Shown: positions 12,101 to 23,371 of the stretch, piece by piece
Numbering within the stretch: position 1 is the stretch's first letter
Layout of the letters: every line of letters starts with the position of its first letter
NCBI RefSeq assembly: GCF_020283565.1
Contig: NC_060060.1
Coordinates: forward strand, 67,565,257 to 67,629,256
Direction of reading: 5' to 3'
Length of the DNA: 64,000 bases
DNA from: Trifolium pratense
Taxonomy: Eukaryota > Streptophyta > Magnoliopsida > Fabales > Fabaceae
Notes under the pieces: generated by a model
What the model was told of the DNA's origin: nothing
Databases searched by the model: none
The model's input: only the letters and a program-made list of their open reading frames with translations
Made by a program: the position numbers and the translations under genes

Positions 12101-14620
12101 GCAATAAGTCAAATTGTATTAAGTATTTGTTCAAGTATATTACTAAAGGAGTTGATAGAGTGACTGCTGCTCTTGAAATGGAGAAAGAGGATCATGTTGA
12201 TGAAATTAAGCAGTTTTATGACTGCAGATATTTATCTCCTTCTGAATCTATATGGAGGATTTTTGGTTTTGATATTCACCACAGATGGCCACCGGTAACA
12301 AGGTTGACTTTTCATCTTCGACATGAACAGAGGATAACATTTAGAGATGATTCAAATTTGGTTGCTGTTTTGGCTAGAAATAGAAAGAAGAATACTATGT
12401 TTCTTGCTTGGATGGAAGCCAACAAGAAATATTCTCTAGGACGTAGTTTGACTTACACCAAATTTCCTACTCTATTTGTGTATGATTCTGATAATCAAAG
12501 CTGGCGTCCACGAAAAAAAGGTCAATCAATTGGTAGGTTGACTTTTATTCCAACTAGCAATCGTGAATTATATTACATGAGATTGTTGTTGAATGTTCAA
12601 GTTGGTTGTACCAGTTTTGAAGATATTCGAACAGTTAATGGACATGTATTTGATACTTATCGTGATGCTTGCGGGGAATTACTTTTACTTGCTGATGAAC
12701 TTTATTTGATGGTTCTGGGTATTATATCAGAAATCTATTTGTCATGTTATTAGGATCATCTATGAGCGATCCTTTACGTGTTTGGGATAAAAAATGGGAA
12801 ATATTGGCAGATGGTATTTTGTATGCTAAAAGGCGACTTCTCCATAATCCAGGTTAGTAGTGTACCATTTATTCATGTCTGCATTATGGCTAGAGTTTGT
12901 AGTATTAATTTAAATTTTATTGAATGTATTTTAAATTTAGCATAATTATTTTTTGTAGATTTGATTATTTCTAATGAGGAGTTGAAAAGACTTTGCTTGG
13001 TTGAAATTGATAAAATTCTTAGAGTAAATGGAAGATGCTTAAATGATTTTGAATGTATGCCGCGGATAAATACTGAGGATATTGATCCATTTGATAATCT
13101 TTTTGTTGCCAATGAGTTGTCATATGATTGCTCTGATATGTTTGCTAAGCATGAAGAATTGTTTATGAGTTTAAACAAAGAACAATTGTCTGCATATCAT
13201 GAAATAGTTGATGCTGTCAAAAATAATTTGGGTCGAATATTTTTTGTTGATGGATTTGGTGGATCAGGGAAAACATATTTGTGGAATGCAGTGTCGTTTT
13301 ATTTTAGATCGGTTGGTAAAATAGTTTTAAACGTAGCATCCAGTGGTATTGCTTCCTTATTACTTCCCGGTGGTAGAACAGCACATTCACAATTTGGAAT
13401 ACCATTGGTCTTAATTGAAGAGGCGGTTTGTAGACTTGATAAAAAGGGGAAGAAGGAACAACTTTTAGGAATGGCAAGTTTAATTATTTGGGATGAAGCT
13501 CCCATGATTAATATACTTGCTTTTGAAGCTTTTGAAAGATGCCTTCGTGATGTAATGAGTAAAGTTGTTCCTGGTGCGTCAAAACTTCCATTTGGTGGGA
13601 AAACTGTTGTATTTGGTGGTGACTTTAGGCAAATTCTTCCTGTTGTACCAAATGGTGGTAGAGCTGATATAGTTCATGCCACTATTAATTCATCTCCTTT
13701 GTGGCGTAGGTGCTCTGTATTGGAGTTGACTCAGAATATGAGGTTACAGTTTTCAAATGATATTGAAAATAATAAGTCTATGAGTGAGTTTGCTGAATGG
13801 ATTTTAGCCATTGGTGACGGTAGATTAGGGGAATCGAATGATGGTGAGGCTGTAGTTGAAATACCAGAAGATCTTCGTGTTATAAGTTCTGGGAATCATA
13901 TTGGGGACATTGTTGATGCAAATTTATCCGGAAGTAATTAATAACATTGGAGATTATACTTTCTTCCAAGATCGAGCTATTTTGACCCCTACTCTTAATT
14001 TGGTCGAAAAGGTTAATGATTATGTTATGTCTCTATTACCTGGTGACTATAAAGAATATCTTAGTTGTGATACTGTTGGCAAATGTGATGAAGATGTTGG
14101 AATTGATCAAAGATGGATTACCATCGAGTTTTTAAATGACATTAAATGTTCTGGGATGCCTAACCATAAGTTACGTTTTAAGTTAGGTGTTCCCGTAATG
14201 TTGCTTAGAAATGTAGACGTATCTTCTGGTCTTTGCAATGGAACTCGATTGATAGTCACGGAACTTGGAACACGTGTAATTGGTGGTGACATTGTTAATG
14301 GTCCGCACCATGGAGAAAGAGTTTTTATCCCTCGGTTGGACTTACAACCTTCTGAATCTAATGTTTCAATCTCTTTTTCAAGGCGTCAATTTCCTCTATG
14401 TTTGTGCTTTGCAAAGTCTATAAATAAAAGTCAAGGACAAACTTTATCAAATGTCGGAGTTTATTTGCCTAGGCCGGTATTCACTCACGGTCAGTTGTAT
14501 GTTGCTGTTTCTCGAGTTAAGAGCAGGAAAGGTCTCAAGATTTTAGCTCTTGATGATTCTGGCGTTTCTTCGACGTTAACGACTAATATTGTATATGAAG
14601 AAGTTTTTCGAACTTTGTGA
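9200..14620 (+). pseudogene. Helitron Rep-helicase (RepHel), inactivated
   Basis: RepHel carries out rolling-circle transposition: an HUH endonuclease nicks and joins DNA, and a PIF1-type helicase unwinds it. Likely exons: 9200-9332, 9470-9565, 9676-9810, 9895-10053, 10140-10578, 10674-11602, 11681-12852, 12959-14620. The N-terminus has basic repeats (LAKFRRKLRREK, SAKFNRKQRKDK) and a CPKC motif. Next come the Helitron N domain (YPLLFPYGEDQY), the HUH motif in GLPHAHILLWL (His codons 11719-11721 and 11725-11727), and the tyrosine pair in KYLFKYITKG (12124 and 12136). The helicase has Walker A GFGGSGKT (about 13252-13275), Walker B IIWDEAP, GGDFRQILP, and the C-terminal QGQTL and YVAVSRV motifs. 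Lesions: an in-frame TAG at 10226-10228, a frame change with apparent loss of codons near 12703-12707, and a one-base frame change near 13918-13925. It cannot make a full protein as it stands. Confidence 0.92.
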
Positions 14621-15644
14621 TTTCCTGTTACCACAAACATCAAAGGTAAATATTTATTTGTATATATTTCTTTGTATCCTATTAATATTTTTAAGTATGT
14701 TTTACTTTTTTGTTTTTTTTTTTTTATGTTTTGTTAAAGAGTATTCAAGAAGTTTGTTGATTTTTTATTTTAACTTATTTGTTAAATCTTTGTTTTGGAT
14801 TTTTATGCGTATATATTAATCATTTTCTCAATTTTGTATGTATTGTCTTATCAATTTATTCTTTCAATTTAAATTTATTTATTTTAATTAGTAGCAGGAT
14901 TTGATGGATTAGATACATGTCTTTCACTAAATTTACAGCTATTTGTGTTTATTAGTTTTGGTTCTTAACCTTGAGTTTACTTCAAAAGTGGGTCCTTTAG
15001 AACATTCAATTTAATGATTCTGCTGAGGAATAGTAATTTTTTCCTAGGGAAGTGAGATTGGAATGTAAATATGCATTTCATATGTCTTTTTTGTCAAAGC
15101 TACAGTTATTTCATTTAATGTTGATGTTGTACTCATTTTTCCCTTAATATTATATTTGCTTTGGCTTTATTCTAATCAATCTTTCTGTTTTACTTTCGGC
15201 CACAGAACCCTTGCTTATCTATCATAGTGTAAACATTTATTTTTACATCATTTGTCAGAGTTTGTCTTTGTATTTTGTATTCAAATTGTTTTATTCCAAT
15301 TCTACCCAAATTATAACATATTTAGAATTGTTTTTATCTATAATTTCTTTCTTTCTTGACTGCTATATGTACCATACAGATATCTTCCAAGTTTTCTAAT
15401 AACTTAAGATTTAGGATAATGGGTCTGTATAGTTAATATCTTAACTTGACCCCTTTGGCTTCTTTCACTGCTATTTATTTGAGCAATCAGGTAGTATTGT
15501 ATCTTTTGTTCAGTTTTTATTTATAAAATATACTGCATTTTTATAATTGTCTGCTTTTTGTGTTATTTGAAAGATTGTAGTCATTTTATGTTATGGTTAT
15601 TTTGTTTATTTTTACAGTTTATTTTGTTTTAAACTTCATTGCAG
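14621..15644. other. Intergenic between RepHel and second B3-like gene
   Basis: AT-rich. It should contain the missing 5' exon or exons of the next gene, but I could not fix them. One candidate is around 15445-15490, where TTGGCTTCTTTCAC resembles the small ATGGCTTC first exons of the other B3 genes but with TTG in place of ATG, followed by CAG/GTAG. I see no Helitron 3' hairpin here. Confidence 0.4.
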
Positions 15645-16203
15645 ATTTTTGGTGAAGTTGATCCTTATTTTGTTAAAGAGTATGGTGCTGAGTTGCTTGA
15701 AAGTTCGAACTTTATTGATTACAATGATAAATTTCATACTGTGATCTTTAACCAGAGTTTTATTCATCCTCTTCTTACTATTGGATGGAGAGAGATGAAA
15801 GATGTGTTTGGTTTTGATGTAAACCAGGAAGTTGATGTTTTGTATTATGGTAATGGTGTTTTTGGTTTAATGTGCAGCAAAAGTCTGGAATGTTGTTGTC
15901 AGATTCCTGTCTATCATAGTCGTTTTATTCGGTTTGGTTATACCATCGAATTCTATCTCCAGTTAACTAGTGATAACATCAATCGATCCTTTTTGGTTAG
16001 TTTCCATGTTTGTGTTTTTGGTTTTATAGTATTTGTTATGTTAGTCAGTGTATTAATAGAATTTTGTTTCAATGTGTAGACTATTTTTGATGGATTTGAA
16101 GAATATCTCAGGAGCTGCAACTTCAAGTATATTTTTGTTTGCTGTGATAATGGGACTATTGATACATTTGATGTTGCTGTAACTGACAAGCCTTTCAAAA
16201 CTA

Positions 16204-17298
16204 TGTTGGAACAAAATTGATTTAAAAATGTTAGCCCCTAAATCTATAAAGGTTTTGATGATAACAAAGTATTAATAAACAATTGGAAGGACTAAAAATT
16301 TATTTTAAGTGCGCAGATATAAGCATCAGATAAGCTCTGAGTGAAGCTCAGAGGATGTGAATTCAGAAGATCACAAGCGCTCAGAAGATGTTGGACTTCA
16401 GAAGTTACAACCTTCAGATGATGAAGTCTTCAGAACTTCTTGAGTGACTAAAGCTTCATCAACCTCTGAAGATCTTTTTGAAAGCTGTGAAGATTCCCTT
16501 TGCAAGTCAACTCTTCTACCAATGAAGAAAAGGACCTTTCAAGCCTGATCAGTTCAGCTACTCTCGTTTTGTCTGTCCTCACTTGAGAACGTGGGTCTTC
16601 AGACTTGTTAGCTGAATAAGGAAAGTCTACTCTGCAGTAGTCAAAGTATCTGAAACTCTTACTCAGTTTAGATACAAACAAACTGCATCAAGACAGACTG
16701 CTTGAAGACAAAAGATTATCAACTCCAACGGTTCTTTTTGCAACGACTCTTTTCTGGTGATATATATACTAGAAGGATCAGCTGCATTAAATAACAATTA
16801 TTAAGGATTGAACGTGCGCTGAACAAACTCTGAATTCTGTGTATACAAGCTCTGAACCTCTTATCAAGTGTTTTTGCACTTTAGTCAAATACTCTGTACT
16901 CTTTGTATTTGCTCTCTTTAGGTTCTTCTAAGAGCATCTGTATACTTTCATATACTTTACTATTACTTGAGGAAACTTAAGCTTGTGTGCTTAAGTGTGA
17001 AGTCTTAAGCTTGTGTGCTTGAGCATTGTTGTGAAGTCTCTTGCTTGTGTGCTTGAGCAGGTGTAATCTTGTGTGATTATAGTGAAATCCCTTGGAAGTG
17101 CAAGGGGACTGGACTACTCTCGTTTTGTGAGAGGAACCAGTATAAATTGCCTGTGTACTTTCTCTCTCTATCTTGTTATTATTTGTGTTATTTATCCGCT
17201 GCTAACTTAGTTGAGTTAAGAACTTGAAAAAGTTTTAACTTAGCTAAAACACAATTCAACCCCCCCCCCCCCCCCCTTCTTGTGTTTTCACACCTTCA
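16204..17298 (+). repeat. 5' LTR of Sirevirus 1
   Basis: It starts TGTTGGAACAAAATTG and ends CACACCTTCA, 1,095 bp. A TATATATA box lies near 16760 and would drive element transcription. Three copies of GCTTGTGTGCTTRAG lie at about 16980-17058, and a C-run of 17 at 17260-17276. A minus-strand reading frame inside the LTR (16448-16681) is repeated in the other LTR and is taken as chance. Confidence 0.95.
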
Positions 17299-17300
17299 AT

Positions 17301-17312
17301 TGGTATCAGAGC
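17301..17312 (+). promoter_or_regulatory. Primer binding site of Sirevirus 1
   Basis: TGGTATCAGAGC, two bases after the 5' LTR, is complementary to the 3' end of initiator tRNA-Met, the usual primer for plant Ty1-copia minus-strand DNA synthesis. Confidence 0.93.
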
Positions 17313-17367
17313 TCTGGTCTGTTACTTTCACTTAATAGTGAGACAGTAAAGATCTTGTGAGAACACT

Positions 17368-19761
17368 ATGTCTGGAGGAGACGATAGTAGTACTAGAACT
17401 ACCGGTGAAGCCGGTGAGGCCAGTGGTGCTGGTGGTGGTCCTAGAAATGCTTTTGGTTTTGACTATTTAAGTAATGAATCACATGAACATAGTGGCAATA
17501 GAAAAGCCCCTATATTCAATGGTGATGCATCTTTATTTGAGTGGTGGAAGGAAAGACTGTATAGCAATATTACTGCTATTGATCATGAGTTGTGGGATTT
17601 GGTTGAGCTGGGAGTAACTTTTGAAAACTTAAATGAACATGGAAGATTGTCCATTGAGCATAGAAAGTTACTCACACCAGCTAACTTAAAAACCTACACT
17701 AAGCATCATAGAGTAAAGGACATTGTTGTTGGTGCTATTAGACATGAGGATTATGTCAGAATAGAGAACAAGTCTACTGCTAAATCTATCTTTGACTCTA
17801 TGTGTGCTACCTATGATGGTAATGAAAAGGTTCAAGAGGCTAAGGCTAGTCTCTTGATAAGGCAATATGAACTATTCACTATGCAACAAGATGAAAACAT
17901 TGAGACTATGTTTACAAGGTTTCAAATCCTTGTATCTGGTCTTAAAGCTCTTAAGAGAAGTTATTCCACCTATGACCATGTTCAGAAGATTCTGAGAAGT
18001 CTTCCTATTGCTTGGAGACCCAAGGTCACTGCAATAGAGGAAGCTCAAAATCTCAAGACTCTGAGTCTTGAGGCTCTGATAAGCAATCTCAGAAGCCATG
18101 AGATGGTTCTGAATGCTGATTCAGAAGCTAAGAAGAAGTCCAAGTCTGTGGCTTTACAGTCAACTAGGACTCCTTCTAAAGCTCTTAAGACTCAGCTTCT
18201 TGACATTGAAGAGGAATCTTCTGCAGATGGTCAAGAGGAGGAAATGGGTGAAGATGAGTTTGCTTTATTCACCAAGTTTCAGCAATGGAACAGATTTAAC
18301 AAAAGAAATTTCAGAGGTAACAACTCCAGAAATTTTGTCAGCAAAAAGGATGATCAGAAGAACTGCTTCAACTGTAAGAAGCCAGGACACTTTATTGCTG
18401 ATTGTCCAGAAATGTCTGCTAAAGACAAAAGCAAAAGATACAGCTCAAAGAAGCAACAATTCAAGAGCAAATTGAAAAAGAGTCTGATGGCTACTTTTGA
18501 AGAGCTATCATCTGAGGAAGAAGTTGAGGAAGAAGAAGAGGCAAATCTAGCCCTGATGGCTTCAACTGACTCAGATGCAGATTCAGAAGATGAATCAGAA
18601 TCAGATTCAGAAGTAACTGATGAGGTATTTTCTGACTGCTCTAAATCTCAACTTATAACTGCACTTAACAAGGTCATTGAGAAACATCTCAGAGTGTTAA
18701 GTAAACAAAAAGTTTTACAAGAAAAGCTTAACACTCTGACTGAACAAGCAGAACATTTTCAAGGTCTATATCAAGAAACTCTGAATAGAGTAAATGACTT
18801 TGAAAAGGGTTGTGCTGTTTGTCACAAACCTATTGATGAGCAGGAAATAGCTCTTCAACAGTTTGTGCATCTCAACCTTGGGAAGAGCAAAGCTGCTAAT
18901 AGAATTTATAATGTTTTGAGACATAGAGGAGAAGGACTTGGCTATGAATATGGTAGAACATATTCAAAGCTGAAGACCTTTGCTAAAAAGGTTGGAAAAT
19001 CTTGGGTTTATTATGTTGTTCCTCCAAGTGAAGAGGGAAAGAATCCTGGTATTGTTGAAAATGACAATGATGATCTGAGTGATTTAGAAGCTGACAGCTC
19101 AGAGGAACCCAGTTCCTCAGGATCTGGAAAGAAAAGTTCAGAAGATAGAAGTTGTTCAGAACCTGAGAACATCAGTTCAGAAGTTCTGAAAGCTTCAACA
19201 TCTGAGACTTCAAATTCTGGATCCAAAGGAACTTCAGTACCTGAAGCTAGTCAATCTGAAAGATCAGAAGTTTTTAAAAGAAAAAATTCTAAATCTCAGA
19301 TGAAGTACAGGACTCAGATTATTTATGATTCTAGAGTCAGTAGATATAATCAATCAGAACATGGGATTGGTGATAAATACAAACCCTGGAATCATAAACA
19401 ATCCAAATCCTGGAATAATAACAGATCTCAAAAGAAAAGGTTTCAAAAAGGTTATTATTCCAAACCAAGATCTTTCTCTAACACTAGACAACATAGTAAG
19501 CATTTATGGACTAACAAGCGTGGACCCAGAAGATGGGTACCAAAAGCTGAAATAATGTATCATTCAGATTTACCAACTAGGAAAGGATATGTCCTACCTA
19601 GAGTATGGAAACAAGTCCTATGCAAAGGAAGAAGGGCTTATGTCCTAGACAAATGGCTGACAAGTTCTCAAGTTAACAATCAGAACTTGAAAAATGAAGA
19701 GGAAGAATACTGGGATGACTTTATCATTAACTATGATGAAGAGTTCTATCGCAATGATTAA
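17368..19761 (+). CDS. gag: Sirevirus 1 Gag polyprotein, 797 residues
   Basis: It forms the capsid-like particle that packages the element RNA. The copia Gag core covers roughly residues 45-260 ([18 protein letters not shown] near the start). A CCHC zinc knuckle, [15 protein letters not shown], lies at residues 333-347 and binds nucleic acid. After it comes an unusually long tail: an acidic stretch (about 375-415), a likely coiled coil (about 425-480), a CAVCH pair, and a basic [12 protein letters not shown] region (about 650-710). Long Gag proteins are typical of Sireviruses. The frame ends with TAA at 19759-19761, and the protease follows in another frame. The ATG at 17368 is the first suitable start, 70 bases after the LTR. 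Confidence 0.92.
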   Translation: MSGGDDSSTRTTGEAGEASGAGGGPRNAFGFDYLSNESHEHSGNRKAPIFNGDASLFEWWKERLYSNITAIDHELWDLVELGVTFENLNEHGRLSIEHRKLLTPANLKTYTKHHRVKDIVVGAIRHEDYVRIENKSTAKSIFDSMCATYDGNEKVQEAKASLLIRQYELFTMQQDENIETMFTRFQILVSGLKALKRSYSTYDHVQKILRSLPIAWRPKVTAIEEAQNLKTLSLEALISNLRSHEMVLNADSEAKKKSKSVALQSTRTPSKALKTQLLDIEEESSADGQEEEMGEDEFALFTKFQQWNRFNKRNFRGNNSRNFVSKKDDQKNCFNCKKPGHFIADCPEMSAKDKSKRYSSKKQQFKSKLKKSLMATFEELSSEEEVEEEEEANLALMASTDSDADSEDESESDSEVTDEVFSDCSKSQLITALNKVIEKHLRVLSKQKVLQEKLNTLTEQAEHFQGLYQETLNRVNDFEKGCAVCHKPIDEQEIALQQFVHLNLGKSKAANRIYNVLRHRGEGLGYEYGRTYSKLKTFAKKVGKSWVYYVVPPSEEGKNPGIVENDNDDLSDLEADSSEEPSSSGSGKKSSEDRSCSEPENISSEVLKASTSETSNSGSKGTSVPEASQSERSEVFKRKNSKSQMKYRTQIIYDSRVSRYNQSEHGIGDKYKPWNHKQSKSWNNNRSQKKRFQKGYYSKPRSFSNTRQHSKHLWTNKRGPRRWVPKAEIMYHSDLPTRKGYVLPRVWKQVLCKGRRAYVLDKWLTSSQVNNQNLKNEEEEYWDDFIINYDEEFYRND

Positions 19762-22700
19762 AGTTGTTTCTCATACAGCCTGCCACTCAAAGAAGTATCA
19801 TGAATCATTCATGGTATCTGGATAGTGGATGTTCAAGGCATATGACTGGTGACAAACAACTTTTTTCTAAGCTGACTATGAAAGAAGGAGGATCTGTTGG
19901 CTTTGGAGGTAATCAAAAAGGAAAGATAATAGGTACAGGTACAGTAGGTAATTCTTCCCTATCTATTAATGATGTTTGGTTAGTAGATGGACTCAAACAT
20001 AACTTATTGAGCATAAGTCAATTTTGCGACAATGGTTATGTAGTTGTCTTTAATAAGGAATCATGTACTGTATCTAAACAATCTGATAACTCCATTATAT
20101 TCAAAGGTCTGAGAAAGAACAATGTTTATAAAATTAATCTTTCTGATTTGAATGAACAAAAAGTGATGTGTCTTTTGACCTTGAGTGAGGAAAAATGGAT
20201 CTGGCATAAGAGGTTAGGCCATGCTAACTGGAGGTTAATCTCTAAGCTTAGTAAGCTTGACCTTGTCAGAGGTTTACCAAAAATCAAATATCACTCAAAC
20301 ACACTTTGTGGTTCTTGTCAAAAAGGAAAAATTACAAAATCATCTTTTAAACCTAAAAACATTGTTTCTACCTCAAGACCATTGGAACTTCTTCACATTG
20401 ATCTTTTTGGGCCAGTTCACACTGCCTCTATCAATGGAAAGAAGTATGGATTAGTAATTGTTGATGATTACAGTAGATGGACTTGGGTAAAATTCTTAAG
20501 AACAAAAGATGAAGCTTATGATGAGTTTAGCATCTTCTGCAAACAAATTCAAAATGAAAAAGGCTACACTATTTTAAAAGTTAGAAGTGATCATGGTGGA
20601 GAATTTGAAAATGAACCTTTTGAAAACTTTTGTGAAAAATATGGCATCTTGCATGAATTCTCTTCTCCTAGAACTCCTCAACAAAATGGGGTTGTAGAAA
20701 GGAAGAATAGAACTCTGCAAGAAATGGCCAGAACCATGATGCATGAAACTAATGTAGCAAAATTTTTATGGGCAGAAGCTGTAAACACAGCATGTTATGT
20801 TCAAAATAGAATCTATATCAGATCTAAATTGAACAAAACTGCTTATGAATTGTTCAAAGGAAGAAAGCCTGACATTTCTTATTTTCATCAGTTTGGATGT
20901 ACATGTTATATCTTAAACAACAAAGTCCATCTAAAGAAATTTGATGCTAGAGGTTATAAGGGTATCTTTATAGGATATTCTGAACGCTCAAAAGCATACA
21001 GACTGTATATTTCTGAAACACACACTGTGGAAGAAACTATGCATGTCAAATTTGATGACAAAGAGCCTGACCAAGTGTCAGAGCTTGTGGAAGGTTTGTC
21101 TAGATTTCAGGTATCAGAGGATCAATATTCAGATATTCCAAACTACTCAGAACATCCATTCTCTGAAGAACCTCTGAACATAACAGTTCCTACAGACTCT
21201 GAACAACAAAGAACTGAAGCAACTGCTGAACCTGATGTTGATGAGTCTGAAGATGATGAGCCCCCAAGAAATACCTTCAAATACAAATCATCACATCCAG
21301 AGGAACTGATCTTAGGCAACAAGGATAGTCCAAGGAAGACAAGATCTCAACTGAGAAATGAGGAATCCTTAGTTGGTCTTATCTCAATGATGGAACCTTC
21401 AAAGATTGATGAAGCTCTGAAAGATGATGCTTGGATTGTAGCAATGCAAGAAGAGCTGAATCAATTTCAAAGGAATGATGTATGGACTCTAGTGCCCAAA
21501 CCTTCACACAAGAACATTATTGGAACAAAATGGGTATTCAGAAACAAGCTGAATGAACGAGGTGAAGTGGTAAGAAACAAGGCTAGATTGGTTGCACAAG
21601 GTTATAGTCAACAAGAGGGGATTGACTATACTGAAACCTTTGCACCAGTTGCTAGACTTGAAGCAATCAGGTTACTTCTATCTTATGCTGTTAATCATGG
21701 AATAACTTTGTATCAAATGGATGTTAAGAGTGCCTTCTTAAATGGTTTTATTTCTGAAGAAGTGTATGTTAAGCAACCTCCTGGTTTTGAAGATGTCTCA
21801 AACCCAGAACATGTTTTTAAATTGAAGAAATCACTGTATGGTCTGAAACAAGCTCCAAGAGCTTGGTATGATAGACTCAGTAATTTCCTTCTTGAAAAGG
21901 GTTTTGAGAAAGGGAAGGTTGACTGCACACTCTTTAGAAAAACAACCAAAGAAGACATTTTAATCATTCAAATTTATGTTGATGATATTATCTTTGGTTC
22001 AACTAATGCTTCCTTGTGCAATAATTTTTCTAAGATAATGCAGGATGAATTTGAAATGAGCATGATGGGAGAATTGAAATTCTTTCTTGGAATTCAAATC
22101 AATCAGAAGAAGGAAGGAACTTATGTTCATCAATCAAAATATACCAAGGAACTTCTGAAGAAATTCAACCTAGATGACTGCAAGATAATGAACACTCCTA
22201 TGCATTGAACTACCAACATGAGCAAGTCAGATGATGAAGGAAAAGTAGATCAAAAGGTCTACAGAGGTATGATTGGTTCCTTACTCTATCTGACAGCCTC
22301 TAGACCAGATATTTTATTCAGTGTATGCTTATGTGCAAGATTCCAGTCAGATCCTAGAGAATCTCATCTTACTGCTGTAAAGAGAATCTTTAGGTATCTG
22401 AAAGGAACAACTAATCTTGGACTTCTCTATAAGAAATCCAATGATTATGTGCTAAATGGATTCTGTGATGCTGACTATGCTGGAGATAAAATTGAAAGAA
22501 AATCCACAAGTGGCAATTGTCAATTTGTTGGTGAAAACCTTATCTCCTGGGCTAGTAAGAGACAAACTACTATAGCTTTGTCTACAACAGAAGCAGAATA
22601 CATTTCAGCAGCTAAGTGTTGTACACAACTACTCTGGTTAAAATATCAGTTAGAAGATTATCAGGTAAGCAGTAACAATATTCCTTTATATTGTGATAAT

Positions 22701-22922
22701 ACTGCAGCCATTCATTTGTCTAAAAATCCTATCCTACACTCTAGAGCCAAACATATTGAAATCAAACACCATTTTATCAGAGATTATGTTCAGAGAGGCA
22801 TTATAGATATTAAGTTTGTTGATACTGAAAATCAATGGGCTGACATATTTACTAAAGCCTTACATGTTGAAAGATTTGATTTTTTAAAGAAACATCTGAA
22901 CATGTTTTCAATCTCTGAATGA
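19758..22922 (+). pseudogene. pol: Sirevirus 1 Pol (PR-IN-RT-RH) with one stop
   Basis: The open frame begins at 19758, overlapping the gag stop in the -1 frame. Protease active site [10 protein letters not shown] begins at 19821. Integrase has the HHCC zinc finger (WHKRLGH, LCGSC), then the catalytic residues in [14 protein letters not shown] and VERKN. Reverse transcriptase has [11 protein letters not shown] and the YVDD site at 21975-21986. A TGA at 22206-22208 breaks the frame at the end of RT; the same frame resumes at once with the RT end and RNase H (FCDADYAG, STTEAEY, YCDNTAAIH) to the stop at 22920-22922. No RNase H would be made without read-through. With no own start codon near 19758, expression would need -1 frameshifting from gag, or the offset is a mutation. 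Confidence 0.92.
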
Positions 22923-23127
22923 AAATTTTTTTTGGCAATTAAAGTGTAAGAGGTTATGTATATCAGAACTTATGTCTCAGAACATCTGAAACACAAGCTC
23001 TGAAGTACTTAACTCTGATAGAGAATTTTAAATATCTCAGAGGCTCTGATCTATTTAAGTGGGAAACGTTTAGTATTCACTGCTGAACAATTGTCCATTA
23101 AAATAGCAGTTACCGAGTAAATTTCTG

Positions 23128-23371
23128 CACGTGGTCTACGTGTGTCAGGTAGTGGGTGGTTAATGATGATTTTTGGTATTCAACTTTCTGTCAATTAGCG
23201 TAACTTCCCAAATTTGCTATTTTCGTGTTAACTGTGTGCATTTAAATAAAACTTACACAATACACTTGCACACTTCTCACTCTCACAACCTACACTTTCA
23301 CTTTCTCTCTAAACCTTCAACAAACTTTCTTTCTCTCTCATTAGTTCCAAACCTTACCCTAATCTCCAACA
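23128..23371 (+). promoter_or_regulatory. Promoter-like region before the env-like ORF
   Basis: A CACGTG G-box at 23128-23133 is followed by a TTTAAATAAA TATA-like box at 23241-23250, then about 110 bases of pyrimidine-rich leader (ACTTTCTCTCT runs, like a plant Y patch and 5' leader) directly before the ATG at 23372. The order and spacing look like an ordinary plant RNA polymerase II promoter. Whether it is used is unknown; a spliced element transcript is the alternative. Confidence 0.45.

Noticed and set aside
13299..14292. Minus-strand frames over the helicase (13299-13505, 14107-14292)
   Set aside because: Mirror images of the RepHel coding sequence, with no motif of their own.
14621..15644. 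Helitron 3' end expected soon after RepHel
   Set aside because: CTAG-type motifs occur, but none has a GC-rich hairpin just before it.
16448..16681. 77-codon minus-strand frame present in both LTRs of Sirevirus 1 (again at 27435-27668)
   Set aside because: It lies entirely in LTR sequence and is duplicated only because the LTRs are; no recognisable motif or promoter.
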